A DNA stretch of 35,228 nucleotides, from contig CALFNG010000501.1 in the NCBI GenBank assembly GCA_937902985.1, positions 1 through 35,228 of the forward strand, in the 5' to 3' direction. The notes below the pieces were generated by a model. It searched no databases, had not been told where the DNA came from, and was given only the letters and a program-made list of their open reading frames with translations. Below, one piece after another: positions 25,382 to 32,996 of the stretch. A program made the translations under genes and the position numbers. How positions within the stretch are numbered: the first letter of the stretch is position 1; each line of letters starts with the position of its first letter. This stretch comes from an uncultured Myxococcales bacterium (GTDB lineage: Bacteria > Myxococcota_A > Polyangia > Polyangiales > Polyangiaceae).

Positions 25382-25922
25382 GCTTAGAGCAAGCGTCGGC
25401 CGCCGACTTCACCGGAAGCGCGAACGCCTGGCGAAGGAGCGGAAGAGTTTCCACATCGTGCTCGGCGAGCCCGGCTTGCGGGCGCCGCACGCACTTTCCT
25501 TCCGCGTGCGGAGCCACGGCGTGAACCGTCTTTCGCGCCCTCTCGACGACGGGCTTCGTTGCCTCCCTCCATCACGGGCGGAGCGCGCAATACCTGGCCT
25601 AACCCCGCCCGACAGAAACGAGAACGCGATGAGCGCCGTTATGAATGTCAGGCGCGGGGCGGTCGGATGCCCGTGCGCCATCGGAACGAGGCTCCATCGG
25701 AACGAAGCGACCGGCGGACGGTCGGATCCGCGGCGGCGCCTTGAGCGGAGTGCGAATGCGCTGTCGCAAATCGCGACTGAGCAGGGCGCCCAGTCACGAT
25801 CGCGTCACGCGTGGTCACGACCTGCTCACATCGATTTCGCCACGCGCGCGGAACTACGACGCGCGACACACGTTTCTGAGCAAGCTCCGGAGCATCGGCT
25901 TCCGGGTTCGTCAGGAGATATC
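25382..25922. other. Gene-poor stretch before the desaturase
   Basis: About 540 bases with no supported gene. A perfect 8-bp inverted repeat CCGCACGC / GCGTGCGG at 25485-25511 (11-base loop) lies about 100 bases after the esterase stop and could be a weak terminator. A 12-bp direct repeat CCATCGGAACGA occurs at 25678-25689 and 25694-25705, 16 bases apart, and may be a tandem protein-binding site. Confidence 0.5.
25913..25917 (+). promoter_or_regulatory. Ribosome-binding site AGGAG deciding a TTG start
   Basis: AGGAG lies five bases before TTG at 25923. The first in-frame ATG (25965) has no comparable site and would begin at the first membrane helix, so the Shine-Dalgarno supports the rarer TTG start for the desaturase. 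Confidence 0.65.
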
Positions 25923-26825
25923 TTGTCCGCTGCTCACGGGTCGGAAGGTCGGCCCTTCTCCGCCATGGAGCACGTCTCCAACGCGCTCTTCGTCGCCATT
26001 CACGCGTCTGTCATGCTCGTGTTCGTCGTCCCGTTCTCGTGGAAGGTGGTCGCGCTCGCCTTCGGCGGTTACGGGCTTCGAATGTGGGCCATCACCGCGG
26101 GCTACCACCGCTACTTCGCGCATCGATCGTACAAGACGAGTCGCGCTTGGCAGCTCGTCCTCGCGCTCGTCGGGACCACCGCGATGCAGAACGGGCCCAT
26201 CTGGTGGGCGAGCGTCCATCGCCGCCATCACAAATATGCCGACGGCCCCACCGATCCCCACTCCCCCGTGCAACGCGGCTTCTGGTATTCGCACATCGGA
26301 TGGATTTTCGATCGCACCATTCCCGCTCCGCGCGACGAGTCGACCGTGCAAGACCTGATGGTCTACCCCGAGCTCCGGTGGGTCGATCGCCACGAGTGGG
26401 TGCCCCTCGTCGCCTACGCGTTTGCGTGCTTCGCGATCGGGGGCGTCCCCGGCCTGGTCTGGGGATTCGCGGTGAGCTCGGTAGCCGTCCTTCACGCGAC
26501 GATGCTCATCAACTCGCTGGCGCACCTCTGGGGTTCGCGGCGATACGAGACTCGCGACCAATCAAGGAACAATGCCTTCCTCGCCGTTCTGACGTTCGGC
26601 GAGGGCTGGCACAACAATCATCACTTTTACATGAGCTCGGCCCGCCAGGGGTTCTTCTGGTGGGAGCTCGATTTCACCTATTACACGCTCAAGGTCCTGT
26701 CGTGGCTCGGCGTCATATGGGACGTGCGCGTGCCGCCACGGTCGGTGCTCGGTCACTCCGCGCCCGGTCTCGCCCGACACCCTACGCTTCGACGAGGCTC
26801 ACGCGCGTCAGCTCTCCCTCGATGA
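25923..26825 (+). CDS. Acyl-CoA/fatty-acid desaturase (membrane di-iron)
   Basis: Introduces a double bond (delta-9 type by family) into acyl chains; a 300-residue membrane enzyme. The three His boxes that bind two irons are complete: HRYFAH (62-67), HRRHH (99-103) and HNNHH (230-234). Flanking family text (ITAGYHRYFAHRSYKTSR, NGPIWWASVHRRHHKYAD, FGEGWHNNHHFY) and four hydrophobic segments support the call. It is shorter at the N-terminus than many relatives. The last 25 residues are Arg/Pro/Ala-rich and overlap the convergent YaeQ gene by 44 bases, so the C-terminus may be a late extension. Electron donor not seen nearby. Confidence 0.93.
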   Translation: MSAAHGSEGRPFSAMEHVSNALFVAIHASVMLVFVVPFSWKVVALAFGGYGLRMWAITAGYHRYFAHRSYKTSRAWQLVLALVGTTAMQNGPIWWASVHRRHHKYADGPTDPHSPVQRGFWYSHIGWIFDRTIPAPRDESTVQDLMVYPELRWVDRHEWVPLVAYAFACFAIGGVPGLVWGFAVSSVAVLHATMLINSLAHLWGSRRYETRDQSRNNAFLAVLTFGEGWHNNHHFYMSSARQGFFWWELDFTYYTLKVLSWLGVIWDVRVPPRSVLGHSAPGLARHPTLRRGSRASALPR

Positions 26826-27330
26826 CCTGGCCGCCGACCGTGACGTAGAGCCGCCCATCGGTCCGCACGAGCTCCAGCCTCGTCGCGCGGTCGACCTGCG
26901 CCTCGACCGCGTCGAGGAAGGTGGGCGCAAAACGGTGAACTTCGATCTCTTCGAGTCGGTGAATGGCGCGGGTCGCCGCTTCGCGCCGCAGCAACATCGG
27001 GGCGACATGCGTGTAGAGCGCCACGCGACGCGCCGCCTTGGAGGCCTTGTGGAGACGCTCCGCCGAAGGCGCCCCCACGTCGATCCACGCGAGCAGAACG
27101 CCCGTTGGATCGCGGACGGCGATGGGCGGCTCTTCGGCCGACGACAGGCCCCCCTTGCTGAACGCGATGCCCTCCTCGTAAGCGAGGCAGTACGCGAGCG
27201 TTCGCGTCACCAGGTAGCGGGCGCTCTCCGAGGGGTGGCGTGCGACGCGCAGGTCGAGCGTCTCGTACACGGAGCGATCGACGTCCGAGAGGGCGATTTC
27301 GAAGTGGTGGATGGTCGCGGTCTGGGCCAT
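26782..27330 (-). CDS. yaeQ: YaeQ family protein
   Basis: A 182-residue protein matching the YaeQ family from start to end: short beta N-terminus (TATIHHFEIALSDVDRSVYE), LARHPSE-like text (LRVARHPSESARYLVTRTLA), FSKGGLSSAEEP, VLLAWIDVGAPSAERLHKAS and a VALYTH strand. YaeQ has a PD-(D/E)XK nuclease-like fold; its role is unclear, and a link to transcription elongation has been proposed for some members. The length agrees with the family (about 180). The gene converges with the desaturase gene and shares 44 bases with its end. A frameshifted HTH remnant stops 12 bases upstream of its start, so it may once have been the second gene of that unit. Confidence 0.88.
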   Translation of the reverse strand: MAQTATIHHFEIALSDVDRSVYETLDLRVARHPSESARYLVTRTLAYCLAYEEGIAFSKGGLSSAEEPPIAVRDPTGVLLAWIDVGAPSAERLHKASKAARRVALYTHVAPMLLRREAATRAIHRLEEIEVHRFAPTFLDAVEAQVDRATRLELVRTDGRLYVTVGGQVIEGELTRVSLVEA

Positions 27331-27341
27331 GGATCATCGCT

Positions 27342-27520
27342 TCACTTTCGAATGCCGTATTTGGCCATGAGCCGCGCGAGCACGTGCCGGCTCGCTAGAC
27401 CAGCGCTCGCCGCGTCTGATCCATCCGGCCTTCGTTTCTGACGAGAGCGGCCTCGATGTCCTCTGCGGAGACCCGGGGCGCCGAGAGCCGGGCCCGGCAG
27501 TTTGGTGCAGGGCGGAACAT
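27342..27520 (-). pseudogene. Fis-type HTH tail of a sigma-54 activator, frameshifted
   Basis: Reads VSAEDIEAALVRNEGRM and DQTRRAL in one frame, then LASRHVLARLMAKYGIRK and TGA in the next. Together this is the C-terminal Fis-type helix-turn-helix typical of sigma-54-dependent activators (GR...RAL-G-LASRH.L.RLM). Adding one G at about 27398-27402 would restore a single frame. The receiver/FHA and AAA+ parts are absent upstream; only about 20 unrelated residues precede. It is therefore a 3' remnant with a single-base deletion. Unlike the regulator at 21918-23270, whose HTH ends LSTLYRWL, this one is of the ASRH-L-RLM subtype. Confidence 0.7.
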
Positions 27521-27610
27521 TCGGCAAGCGTCTAGACCACGGGGGGCTCTCGTCGGGCCACTTAGTTTAGCCGTCCTGGCGGAGAGCCACGGCTGCTACG
27601 TTCGCCGCGC

Positions 27611-28435
27611 ATGGCACGAGCCCCCGCGCTTTGGCTCATCGTCGCCGCATGCGCCGTGCCGTCGGTCGCTCAGGCGGGCGATCCCTTCGAGATCCAGGTG
27701 TACGACGGCACGGCGAACGCGCCCGGCGCGCCCGGCATCGAGCTTCATCTGAACGACTGGGCGACCGGCAACCGCGACGCGGCCCCACCGGAGGCTCCGC
27801 TCCACGGCCAGTTCCACGCCACGCTGGAGCCGTCGCTCGGACTCCTGCCGTTCTGGGAGATCGGAGCCTATCTTCAAGGTGCCGTGCGAGCCGACGATGG
27901 CATCGTGGGCTGGGGCGGGGTCAAGCTCCGGTCCAAGTTCGTCACCCCTCCGACGTTCGACGCGCACTGGCGTCTGGGCGTCAACCTCGAGCTCGCGTAT
28001 CTCCCGCCGGCGTACGATCGCGACCGCTGGGGCTCCGAGCTCCGGCCCATCGTCGCGTGGCAGGGCGCCGGTTGGCTCTTCGTCGTCAATCCGATCCTCG
28101 ACCAGCCGTTCGCCGGTCCGGACGCCTCGAGCGGACCCTCGCTGCAACCTGCCGCCAAGGTGGCGCGCACCGTGGGGCCTATCGCGCTCGGGTTCGAATA
28201 CTACGCGACGCTCGGGCCGCTGGCCGCCGTGCTCCCGTGGAACGAAGAGCAGCAGCAGCTCTTCGAGGTCGTCGATCTGCTCTCGATCGAGGGGGTCGAG
28301 CTCAACCTCGGCGTCGGCGAGGGGCTCACGGCGTCGAGCGCGGGGATCGTCGTGAAGGCCATCGTGGGCTATGCGTTCGAGCGTGGGAGCGAGCGGGAGC
28401 CCTCTCGCGCGGCGGCATGGGCGCCCAGGCGGTGA
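27611..28435 (+). CDS. Exported outer-membrane-like beta protein
   Basis: A 274-residue protein with a cleavable signal peptide (LWLIVAACAVPSVAQAG, cleavage after AQA). The mature part is rich in alternating aromatic and small residues (FEIQVYDGTAN, EPSLGLLPFWEIGAYLQGAV, WRLGVNLELAYLPPAYDRDR, AKVARTVGPIALGFEYYATL), consistent with a beta-barrel. The acidic and Gly-rich turns fit an outer-membrane porin-like protein. The end is basic rather than the usual terminal Phe, so insertion by BAM is not certain. It precedes the RibD-like gene by 137 bases containing a GGGGGAAAAAAAA tract. Similar exported proteins are frequent in myxobacteria; specific function unknown. Confidence 0.75.
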   Translation: MARAPALWLIVAACAVPSVAQAGDPFEIQVYDGTANAPGAPGIELHLNDWATGNRDAAPPEAPLHGQFHATLEPSLGLLPFWEIGAYLQGAVRADDGIVGWGGVKLRSKFVTPPTFDAHWRLGVNLELAYLPPAYDRDRWGSELRPIVAWQGAGWLFVVNPILDQPFAGPDASSGPSLQPAAKVARTVGPIALGFEYYATLGPLAAVLPWNEEQQQLFEVVDLLSIEGVELNLGVGEGLTASSAGIVVKAIVGYAFERGSEREPSRAAAWAPRR

Positions 28436-28572
28436 GACGCCGGGCGCGCACCACGCGGGGGCCGAAGACGAACCCGGGGGAAAAAAAAGATCGCGAGCGA
28501 TGTCGATCCGGGCGCCCCCCGTTCGTCGCCTGGTCGAAGGCCGAGCCCGGGCTCGGTCAAGGAGAAGAAGCG

Positions 28573-28851
28573 ATGTCCAAGCTGACGACCACGACGTTCG
28601 TGACCCTCGACGGTGTGATGCAAGCGCCAGGTGGCCCAGAGGAAGACCGCACCGGCGCCTTCGGGCACGGTGGGTGGCTCGTGCCCTACGCGGACGCCGA
28701 CATGGGCACGGGAAAGCGCCTGTTCGGCGCCGGCGCCGTGCCGGCGGCGCTCACGCTGGCAAGCACGCAAACGACCGGCAAAGGGGTCCTCATCAGCACG
28801 TACCTGCGCGCCGGCCGTCCCTCGTACGGCTCGTTCGCGATCGACGGCTGA
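28573..28851 (+). CDS. RibD-C/DHFR-type reductase gene, in-frame internal deletion
   Basis: A 92-residue open frame with a good ribosome-binding site (AGGAG, 28559-28563). Residues 1-44 match the N-terminus of the RibD C-terminal/dihydrofolate reductase-like family (FVTLDGVMQAPGGPEEDRTG, HGGWLVPYADADMG). Residues 46-92 match its C-terminus (GKRLFGAGAVPAALTLA, YLRAGRPSYGSFAI). Relatives are about 185 residues; roughly 100 residues with the NADPH-binding core are missing. The join is at 28705-28710 and keeps the frame. The product is unlikely to be an active reductase, though it could still be translated. The upstream exported-protein gene is on the same strand. Confidence 0.85.
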   Translation: MSKLTTTTFVTLDGVMQAPGGPEEDRTGAFGHGGWLVPYADADMGTGKRLFGAGAVPAALTLASTQTTGKGVLISTYLRAGRPSYGSFAIDG

Positions 28852-28920
28852 TATCCCACGACGCGCGAGGCATGCTGACGTCGTGTAGGATCCGGGGGTC
28901 ACGTCGCTCTTCACCGGGCC

Positions 28921-29908
28921 ATGGCCATGAAGGCTCCGATTTCCTCGATTGCCTGGGCCGCCGTTTCGCTCGCCACGACGCTCGTGCCGGGGTTCGCCTC
29001 GGCTCAAACCGAAGGCGCCGCGGCAATCGATCTCGCGTGGAACGCGCCGGCCGAGTGCCCCACGCGAGACGTCGTCCGGGGGGGAGCTCGCCCGCGCTTT
29101 GGGTCCGACGGCGAGCGGGCAAACCGCGGGTAGGGTGCAGATCGACGTCGAACGCGATGCGGACTCGAGCTGGACGGCGAAGCTCCACATCGTGGTGCGG
29201 GGGATCGCGAGCCAACGTTCTCTGCATGCCGAGAGCTGCGAAACAATCGCCTCCGCCGCCGCAGTCATCGCGGAAGTTGCCCTGGAAGGGCCTTTCCACG
29301 AGCCGCGGCCGGCGCCGAACCTGCCGTCGAACGAATCCGCGAACGATACGCGCCAGGGCGCACCGCATGGGGGCGCGTCGCAGCTCATCGTCGGCCTGGC
29401 CGGGACTCTCGACACGGCAACGCAGCCTTCGCTCGATCTAGGTCTCGAGGGCGATCTCGGCTGGGCGCGGCGAACGGCCTCGTGGACCCTTCGAGCCGAA
29501 GCCAGCGGCAGCGTGTTCGAGAATCGGTCGACGGAAGTCGCGGGCCAGCCCGGCGAGGGCGGGACGTTCTCCCTCGTGACCGGTGGCGTCCGGGCGTGCG
29601 CCACGCGGGTCTTCGGAACACTGGAGGCGGGGCCGTGCCTCGGAGGCGAAGTCGATTTCATGAGCGGCTCGGGCACGGGAACTGGAGCGGAACAGGGAAG
29701 CGGCGCGTGGGGCGGGCTCAGCGGCTCGGCCCTCGGAACGTGGAACCTGGGACGCGCGTTCGGAGTGACGGTGCGCGCGGACGGCGTGCTTCCACTCTCG
29801 CGGCCCCCCTTCGTGATCACGCGCTTCGAAGCCAGCGACATCGTCGTACATCGCCCGGCCCCGGCAACCTTCCGGATGGCCGTCGGAATCGAAGCGCGCT
29901 TTTTCTGA
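28921..29908 (+). CDS. Exported protein, frameshifted at a G7 tract
   Basis: The first frame gives a signal peptide (SSIAWAAVSLATTLVPGFASA) and the start of the mature chain (AIDLAWNAPAECPTRDVV), then meets a run of seven G at 29078-29084. Beyond it the natural reading continues in the next frame (ELARALGPTASGQ, VQIDVERDADSSWTAKLHIV ... TFRMAVGIEARFF). Removing one G restores one protein of about 328 residues. The C-terminus ends in Phe-Phe, as in outer-membrane barrels, and the strand pattern of the second half agrees. This can be a sequencing or assembly error, a true mutation, or slippage-based switching; the sequence cannot tell. The ECF sigma gene starts 37 bases after the stop. Confidence 0.75.
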
Positions 29909-29945
29909 CGGAACCTCACCGCAGGAGGCACAAGATCGGGAGAGC

Positions 29946-30536
29946 ATGGTCGTCTCCCGCCCGGAAGCCCTGACGTCGGCCCCTGCGGCGCCCGTGGCGG
30001 CGCCGTGCTCCTTCGCAGAGGTCTACGACGCCCACTTCGCTTTCGTCTGGCGAAGTGCCCGCCGGCTGGGTGCCCCCGCGCTGACGGTCGACGATGTCGT
30101 TCAGGAGACGTTCGTGATCGTGCATCGACGCCTCGCCGAGTTCGAGGGGCGATCCTCGCTGAGGACCTGGCTCTTCGGCATCGTGCTCAACGTCGTGCGC
30201 GCCCACCGCCGATCGCTGCTCGCGAAGCACCCCCACGCACTTCGCTCCGAGGTGGCCGCGGATCTCGAGGCGGTCAGGGATGCGGCGCCGGGCCCTCACG
30301 AGATTGCGACGCAGGCCGAAGCCGTGCGGCTCGTCGATCGGCTTCTCGAGGCCCTCGACGAGGGCAAACGTGAGGTCTTCGTGCTGGCGGAGCTCGAACA
30401 GATGAGCGCTCCAGAGATCGCAGCGGCGGTCGGGATTCCTCTCAACACCGTGTATTCGCGCTTGCGGCTGGCACGCCAGGAGTTCGCAGCCGCCGCGGCG
30501 CGACATCGAGCGCGAGACGAACGGAGGATTCCATGA
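29946..30536 (+). CDS. ECF-family RNA polymerase sigma factor (second)
   Basis: A 196-residue ECF sigma factor. Region 2: FAEVYDAHFAFVWRSARRLG, VDDVVQETFVIVHRRLAEF and LRTWLFGIVLNVVRAHRR. Region 4: LLEALDEGKREVFVLAELEQ, MSAPEIAAAVGIPLNTVYSR and LRLARQEFAAA. Both promoter-binding regions are complete. GGGAGAG before ATG 29946 is the likely ribosome-binding site. Its stop overlaps the next gene by ATGA (30533-30536). That gene encodes a single-span membrane protein likely to act as its anti-sigma factor. The frameshifted exported protein upstream could be a target or co-transcribed partner. Confidence 0.93.
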   Translation: MVVSRPEALTSAPAAPVAAPCSFAEVYDAHFAFVWRSARRLGAPALTVDDVVQETFVIVHRRLAEFEGRSSLRTWLFGIVLNVVRAHRRSLLAKHPHALRSEVAADLEAVRDAAPGPHEIATQAEAVRLVDRLLEALDEGKREVFVLAELEQMSAPEIAAAVGIPLNTVYSRLRLARQEFAAAAARHRARDERRIP

Positions 30537-31528
30537 GCGACCTGACGCCCGATGACAGGGCCCTGCTCGACCTCGCGCGCGGCGGCCACGATCCGGCAGC
30601 CGTCGACCGCGACCGCGTGCGTACGGCCCTGGCCGCGCAGCTTGGCATCGCCGCGGGCCTGGTGTCGTCGTCGGCGGGGGCCGCTGCGGGTGCGAGCGCC
30701 GCGGGAGGCGTCCTTTCCGGTGCAGGCGTGCTGGCCGCCAAGATCCTCGGCGCCGTGGCTATCGTGGGCTCGGTGTGTGCCGGGGGCGTGGCCATCCACC
30801 GGGCGCTGCGCGTCGCGGCTCCCGCAGCGCCGCCCCCGGCCGCATCCCTCGTCGTCCCGCCGCCGCGGGCGATCGAACCAGCAACGACGCTGCGACTCCC
30901 GGTTACGTCGGCGCTCGGGAGCGACGTCCCTGCACCGATGCCCGCTCTCGAGACGGCCCCTTTCCCGGAGCCGACGCGTCCCCGGGCCACTGCACCGCCC
31001 GTTTCGAATGCCGAGCGAACGACGGAATCGGCGAAGGCCTTGGCCGCCTCTCCCTCCCTTCGTCGCCCCGATCCCCGAGCTGACCGTCCGATCGCGGCGG
31101 CGTCTGCCGGGTCGAACGCGCTCGCCAGCGACGAGACTCACGATGATCCCGGAGCTCCCGGCGATGCCGTTTCGCGAGCCCCCGCGGCTCTCTCCACGAC
31201 GGCCGGAATCGAGACGAACGTGCCGGTCCCCACGGCCGCCGCGGCGACCCTTCTCGCGGAGACCGAGTTGATGCGCGCCGGACTCTCGGCTTTGCACGGG
31301 GGGGATCCGGCGCGCGCCCTCGCCCTCTTCGACCAGCACGCGCGCGCGTTTCCGGCGGGCGTCCTCGCCGACGAGCGCGACGTGGAGCGCATCACCGCCC
31401 TGTGCGACCTCGGTCGGAGCGCGGAGGCGCGCGCAGCCGCTGTGTCCTTTCTGAGCCGCCGCCCGGGTGCCCCCCTCACCGGTCGCGTTCTCTCCTCGTG
31501 CGGCAGCCCCTCGCGGTCGATTCCGTGA
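30533..31528 (+). CDS. Single-span membrane protein, probable anti-sigma partner
   Basis: A 331-residue protein. A short cytosolic N-terminus (MSDLTPDDRALLDLARGGHD) precedes a Gly/Ala-rich stretch and one membrane helix (ILGAVAIVGSVCAGGVAI, about 70-88). A long Pro/Ala/Ser-rich linker follows (90-240), then a helical TPR-like end (LMRAGLSALHGGDPARALAL ... ITALCDLGRSAEARAAAVSF, about 243-315). No ZAS-type zinc motif is seen. Position (four-base overlap with an ECF sigma gene, own ribosome-binding site GGAGG) and topology suggest a membrane anti-sigma factor or regulator with a periplasmic sensor, as in many myxobacterial ECF loci. The assignment rests on context. Confidence 0.72.
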   Translation: MSDLTPDDRALLDLARGGHDPAAVDRDRVRTALAAQLGIAAGLVSSSAGAAAGASAAGGVLSGAGVLAAKILGAVAIVGSVCAGGVAIHRALRVAAPAAPPPAASLVVPPPRAIEPATTLRLPVTSALGSDVPAPMPALETAPFPEPTRPRATAPPVSNAERTTESAKALAASPSLRRPDPRADRPIAAASAGSNALASDETHDDPGAPGDAVSRAPAALSTTAGIETNVPVPTAAAATLLAETELMRAGLSALHGGDPARALALFDQHARAFPAGVLADERDVERITALCDLGRSAEARAAAVSFLSRRPGAPLTGRVLSSCGSPSRSIP

Positions 31529-31579
31529 TGGATCGGTGGGCGGTGGAGCACTCCTCGATCGAACCTGCGGGAGGCCCCT

Positions 31580-32482
31580 ATGAAACGCGCCATCTTGTCC
31601 TTTTCTCTCTTTTCGCTCGGCGGTCTTGCCATGGCCGGAGGCGGCTGCAGCTCCGCGGGCATTCCTATCGGGCAGGACGGAGCTACGGCGATCGAAGGCG
31701 ACTCCGCCGGGGCGTTGTGCGGATCGACGACATGTAGCCAGGGGGAACTCTGCTGCGCAGGAGTAGACCTGTACTGCACGCCCACGTGCATGCGCGTGAC
31801 CTCGTGCCCCGTTCTCGGCCGTCCGTGCTTCATTCCGCCAGACGCCGGTACGAGCGTGGACTCTGGGTCCGCGGCCGACGCAAAACCCACCGCCGATGCG
31901 CAGCCCCCTGCTGATGCCGAGCCCGGCGACGCGCAGCCAGGGAGCCTGTCCTGGTACATGACCTGCGGCGATTCGGTGTGCCAGGCGCCCGAGTCGGACG
32001 CGGGGCTGACGGAGCCCGACGGCGGAGCATGCCCGGCGGTGGGCTCGAGCTGCTCGACGATGGGCGAGCAGTGCGGCACGCGCAATCCCGGAGTCGCGTG
32101 CGGCGCCGTCTTGACCTGCGCGGCGCGCGATCCGAGAGCAGGCTTCGGCGGCTGTCCGATCTCGAGCCGGCAGTTCAAAGACGGGATCGAGTACCTCGAC
32201 CCGGCTCGGCTCGAACAGCTCCACGATCAGACGTTGCGCATTCGACTCGCCACTTACAACTACAAGGCGGCGTACGCCGATCCCAAACCACGGCGCCTCG
32301 GGTTCATCATCGAAGACGATCCGGCGAGCCCCGCCGTCGACTCCGCGCACGACGCCATCGAGATGTACGGTTACCTGAGCATGGTCGTCGCCACGATGCA
32401 GGTGCAGGAAAAGGAAATAGCCTCCCTGAAACGTGAGCTTGCCGAGACCCGAAAGAGCGCCGGCCGGGTGGCCCCGAAGTGA
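31580..32482 (+). CDS. Lipoprotein with C-terminal S74 (endosialidase-type) chaperone domain
   Basis: A 300-residue lipoprotein: signal peptide with lipobox GGGC (Cys23), Cys-rich segments (TTCSQGELCCAGVDLYCTPTC), an Asp/Ala linker with repeated DA-P units (88-122), another Cys-rich block, then from about 193 a domain like the intramolecular chaperone/peptidase S74 of phage tail spikes. Key text: SSRQFKDGIEYL with Ser195 and Lys200 spaced as in the S-x4-K autocleavage dyad, IRLATYNYKA, RRLGFIIEDDP, YGYLSMVVATMQVQEKE and a C-terminal coiled coil. The usual Asp after the Ser is replaced by Ser. Such domains trimerise and cut themselves off. Here it would act on a small surface lipoprotein. Confidence 0.78.
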   Translation: MKRAILSFSLFSLGGLAMAGGGCSSAGIPIGQDGATAIEGDSAGALCGSTTCSQGELCCAGVDLYCTPTCMRVTSCPVLGRPCFIPPDAGTSVDSGSAADAKPTADAQPPADAEPGDAQPGSLSWYMTCGDSVCQAPESDAGLTEPDGGACPAVGSSCSTMGEQCGTRNPGVACGAVLTCAARDPRAGFGGCPISSRQFKDGIEYLDPARLEQLHDQTLRIRLATYNYKAAYADPKPRRLGFIIEDDPASPAVDSAHDAIEMYGYLSMVVATMQVQEKEIASLKRELAETRKSAGRVAPK

Positions 32483-32505
32483 TCGGAAGCCGAGGAGACG
32501 TCTCG

Positions 32506-32885
32506 ATGCATCGACCCATTTCACGGTCTCTCGCACTCGCCACGCTCTCGGTCGTTGCCGTCCACTGCGCGGGTTCGACAACCAGCCTGGGTGGCTCCAG
32601 CGACGCGTCGGCGGGAGGCGTTGGCGACGGCGCGAGCACCTCGTCGTCGAGTGGTGAACCAGTTCGAGCGGCACGAGCAGCTCGGGAAATGCGAGCTTTC
32701 CCGGTCTCACGGGTGCGCACGGGCCCTTGCTCTACGACGGCGACGACGGAAACCCGGTCGACGCCGGAAGCCCGATCGATACCGGGAACCCCACCGACGC
32801 CGGGAACTCGATCGCTGCCGGGGGCGGCAATGGCGCCGCGCCGCCGACGCAAGACGGGGGATCAGGCCCCGACGCGTGTTCTTGA
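32506..32885 (+). pseudogene. Frameshifted lipoprotein gene
   Basis: Starts with a GAGGAGA ribosome-binding site and a lipoprotein signal (SLALATLSVVAVHC, Cys21) followed by a Gly/Ser/Ala linker. Near 32650-32660 the frame slips: the original frame turns Arg-rich, while the frame starting TSSSGTSSSGNASFPGLTG continues the linker and ends with Asp-Gly/Asn-Pro repeats (NPVDAGSPIDTGNPTDAG) and TGA at 32883-32885. One missing or two extra bases explain it. The restored product would be about 125 residues, nearly all linker, so this may be the shortened remains of a larger lipoprotein. Confidence 0.65.
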
Positions 32886-32934
32886 TCGGTCACACGAACC
32901 TTTGGCCAACGGCTTTTCGTGACAATCGCTGGAC

Positions 32935-32964
32935 GGCCATTTTGCCAACCGTGGCATTTTGCCA
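32935..32964. repeat. Two copies of TGGCATTTTGCCA-like motif
   Basis: GGCCATTTTGCCA (32935-32947) and TGGCATTTTGCCA (32952-32964) are 17 bases apart and share CATTTTGCCA. Related copies lie at 20665-20679 and 23435-23450. This pair is between convergent gene ends. The second copy is a palindrome (TGGCA-TTT-TGCCA). Confidence 0.6.
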
Positions 32965-32996
32965 GCGGTGGTGGGGAACGCGTGCCGCGGTGCGCG

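Noticed and set aside
28476-28488. GGGGGAAAAAAAA tract as a terminator
   Set aside because: No stem precedes it, and the run is of A rather than T on the coding strand; on the other strand no gene ends there.
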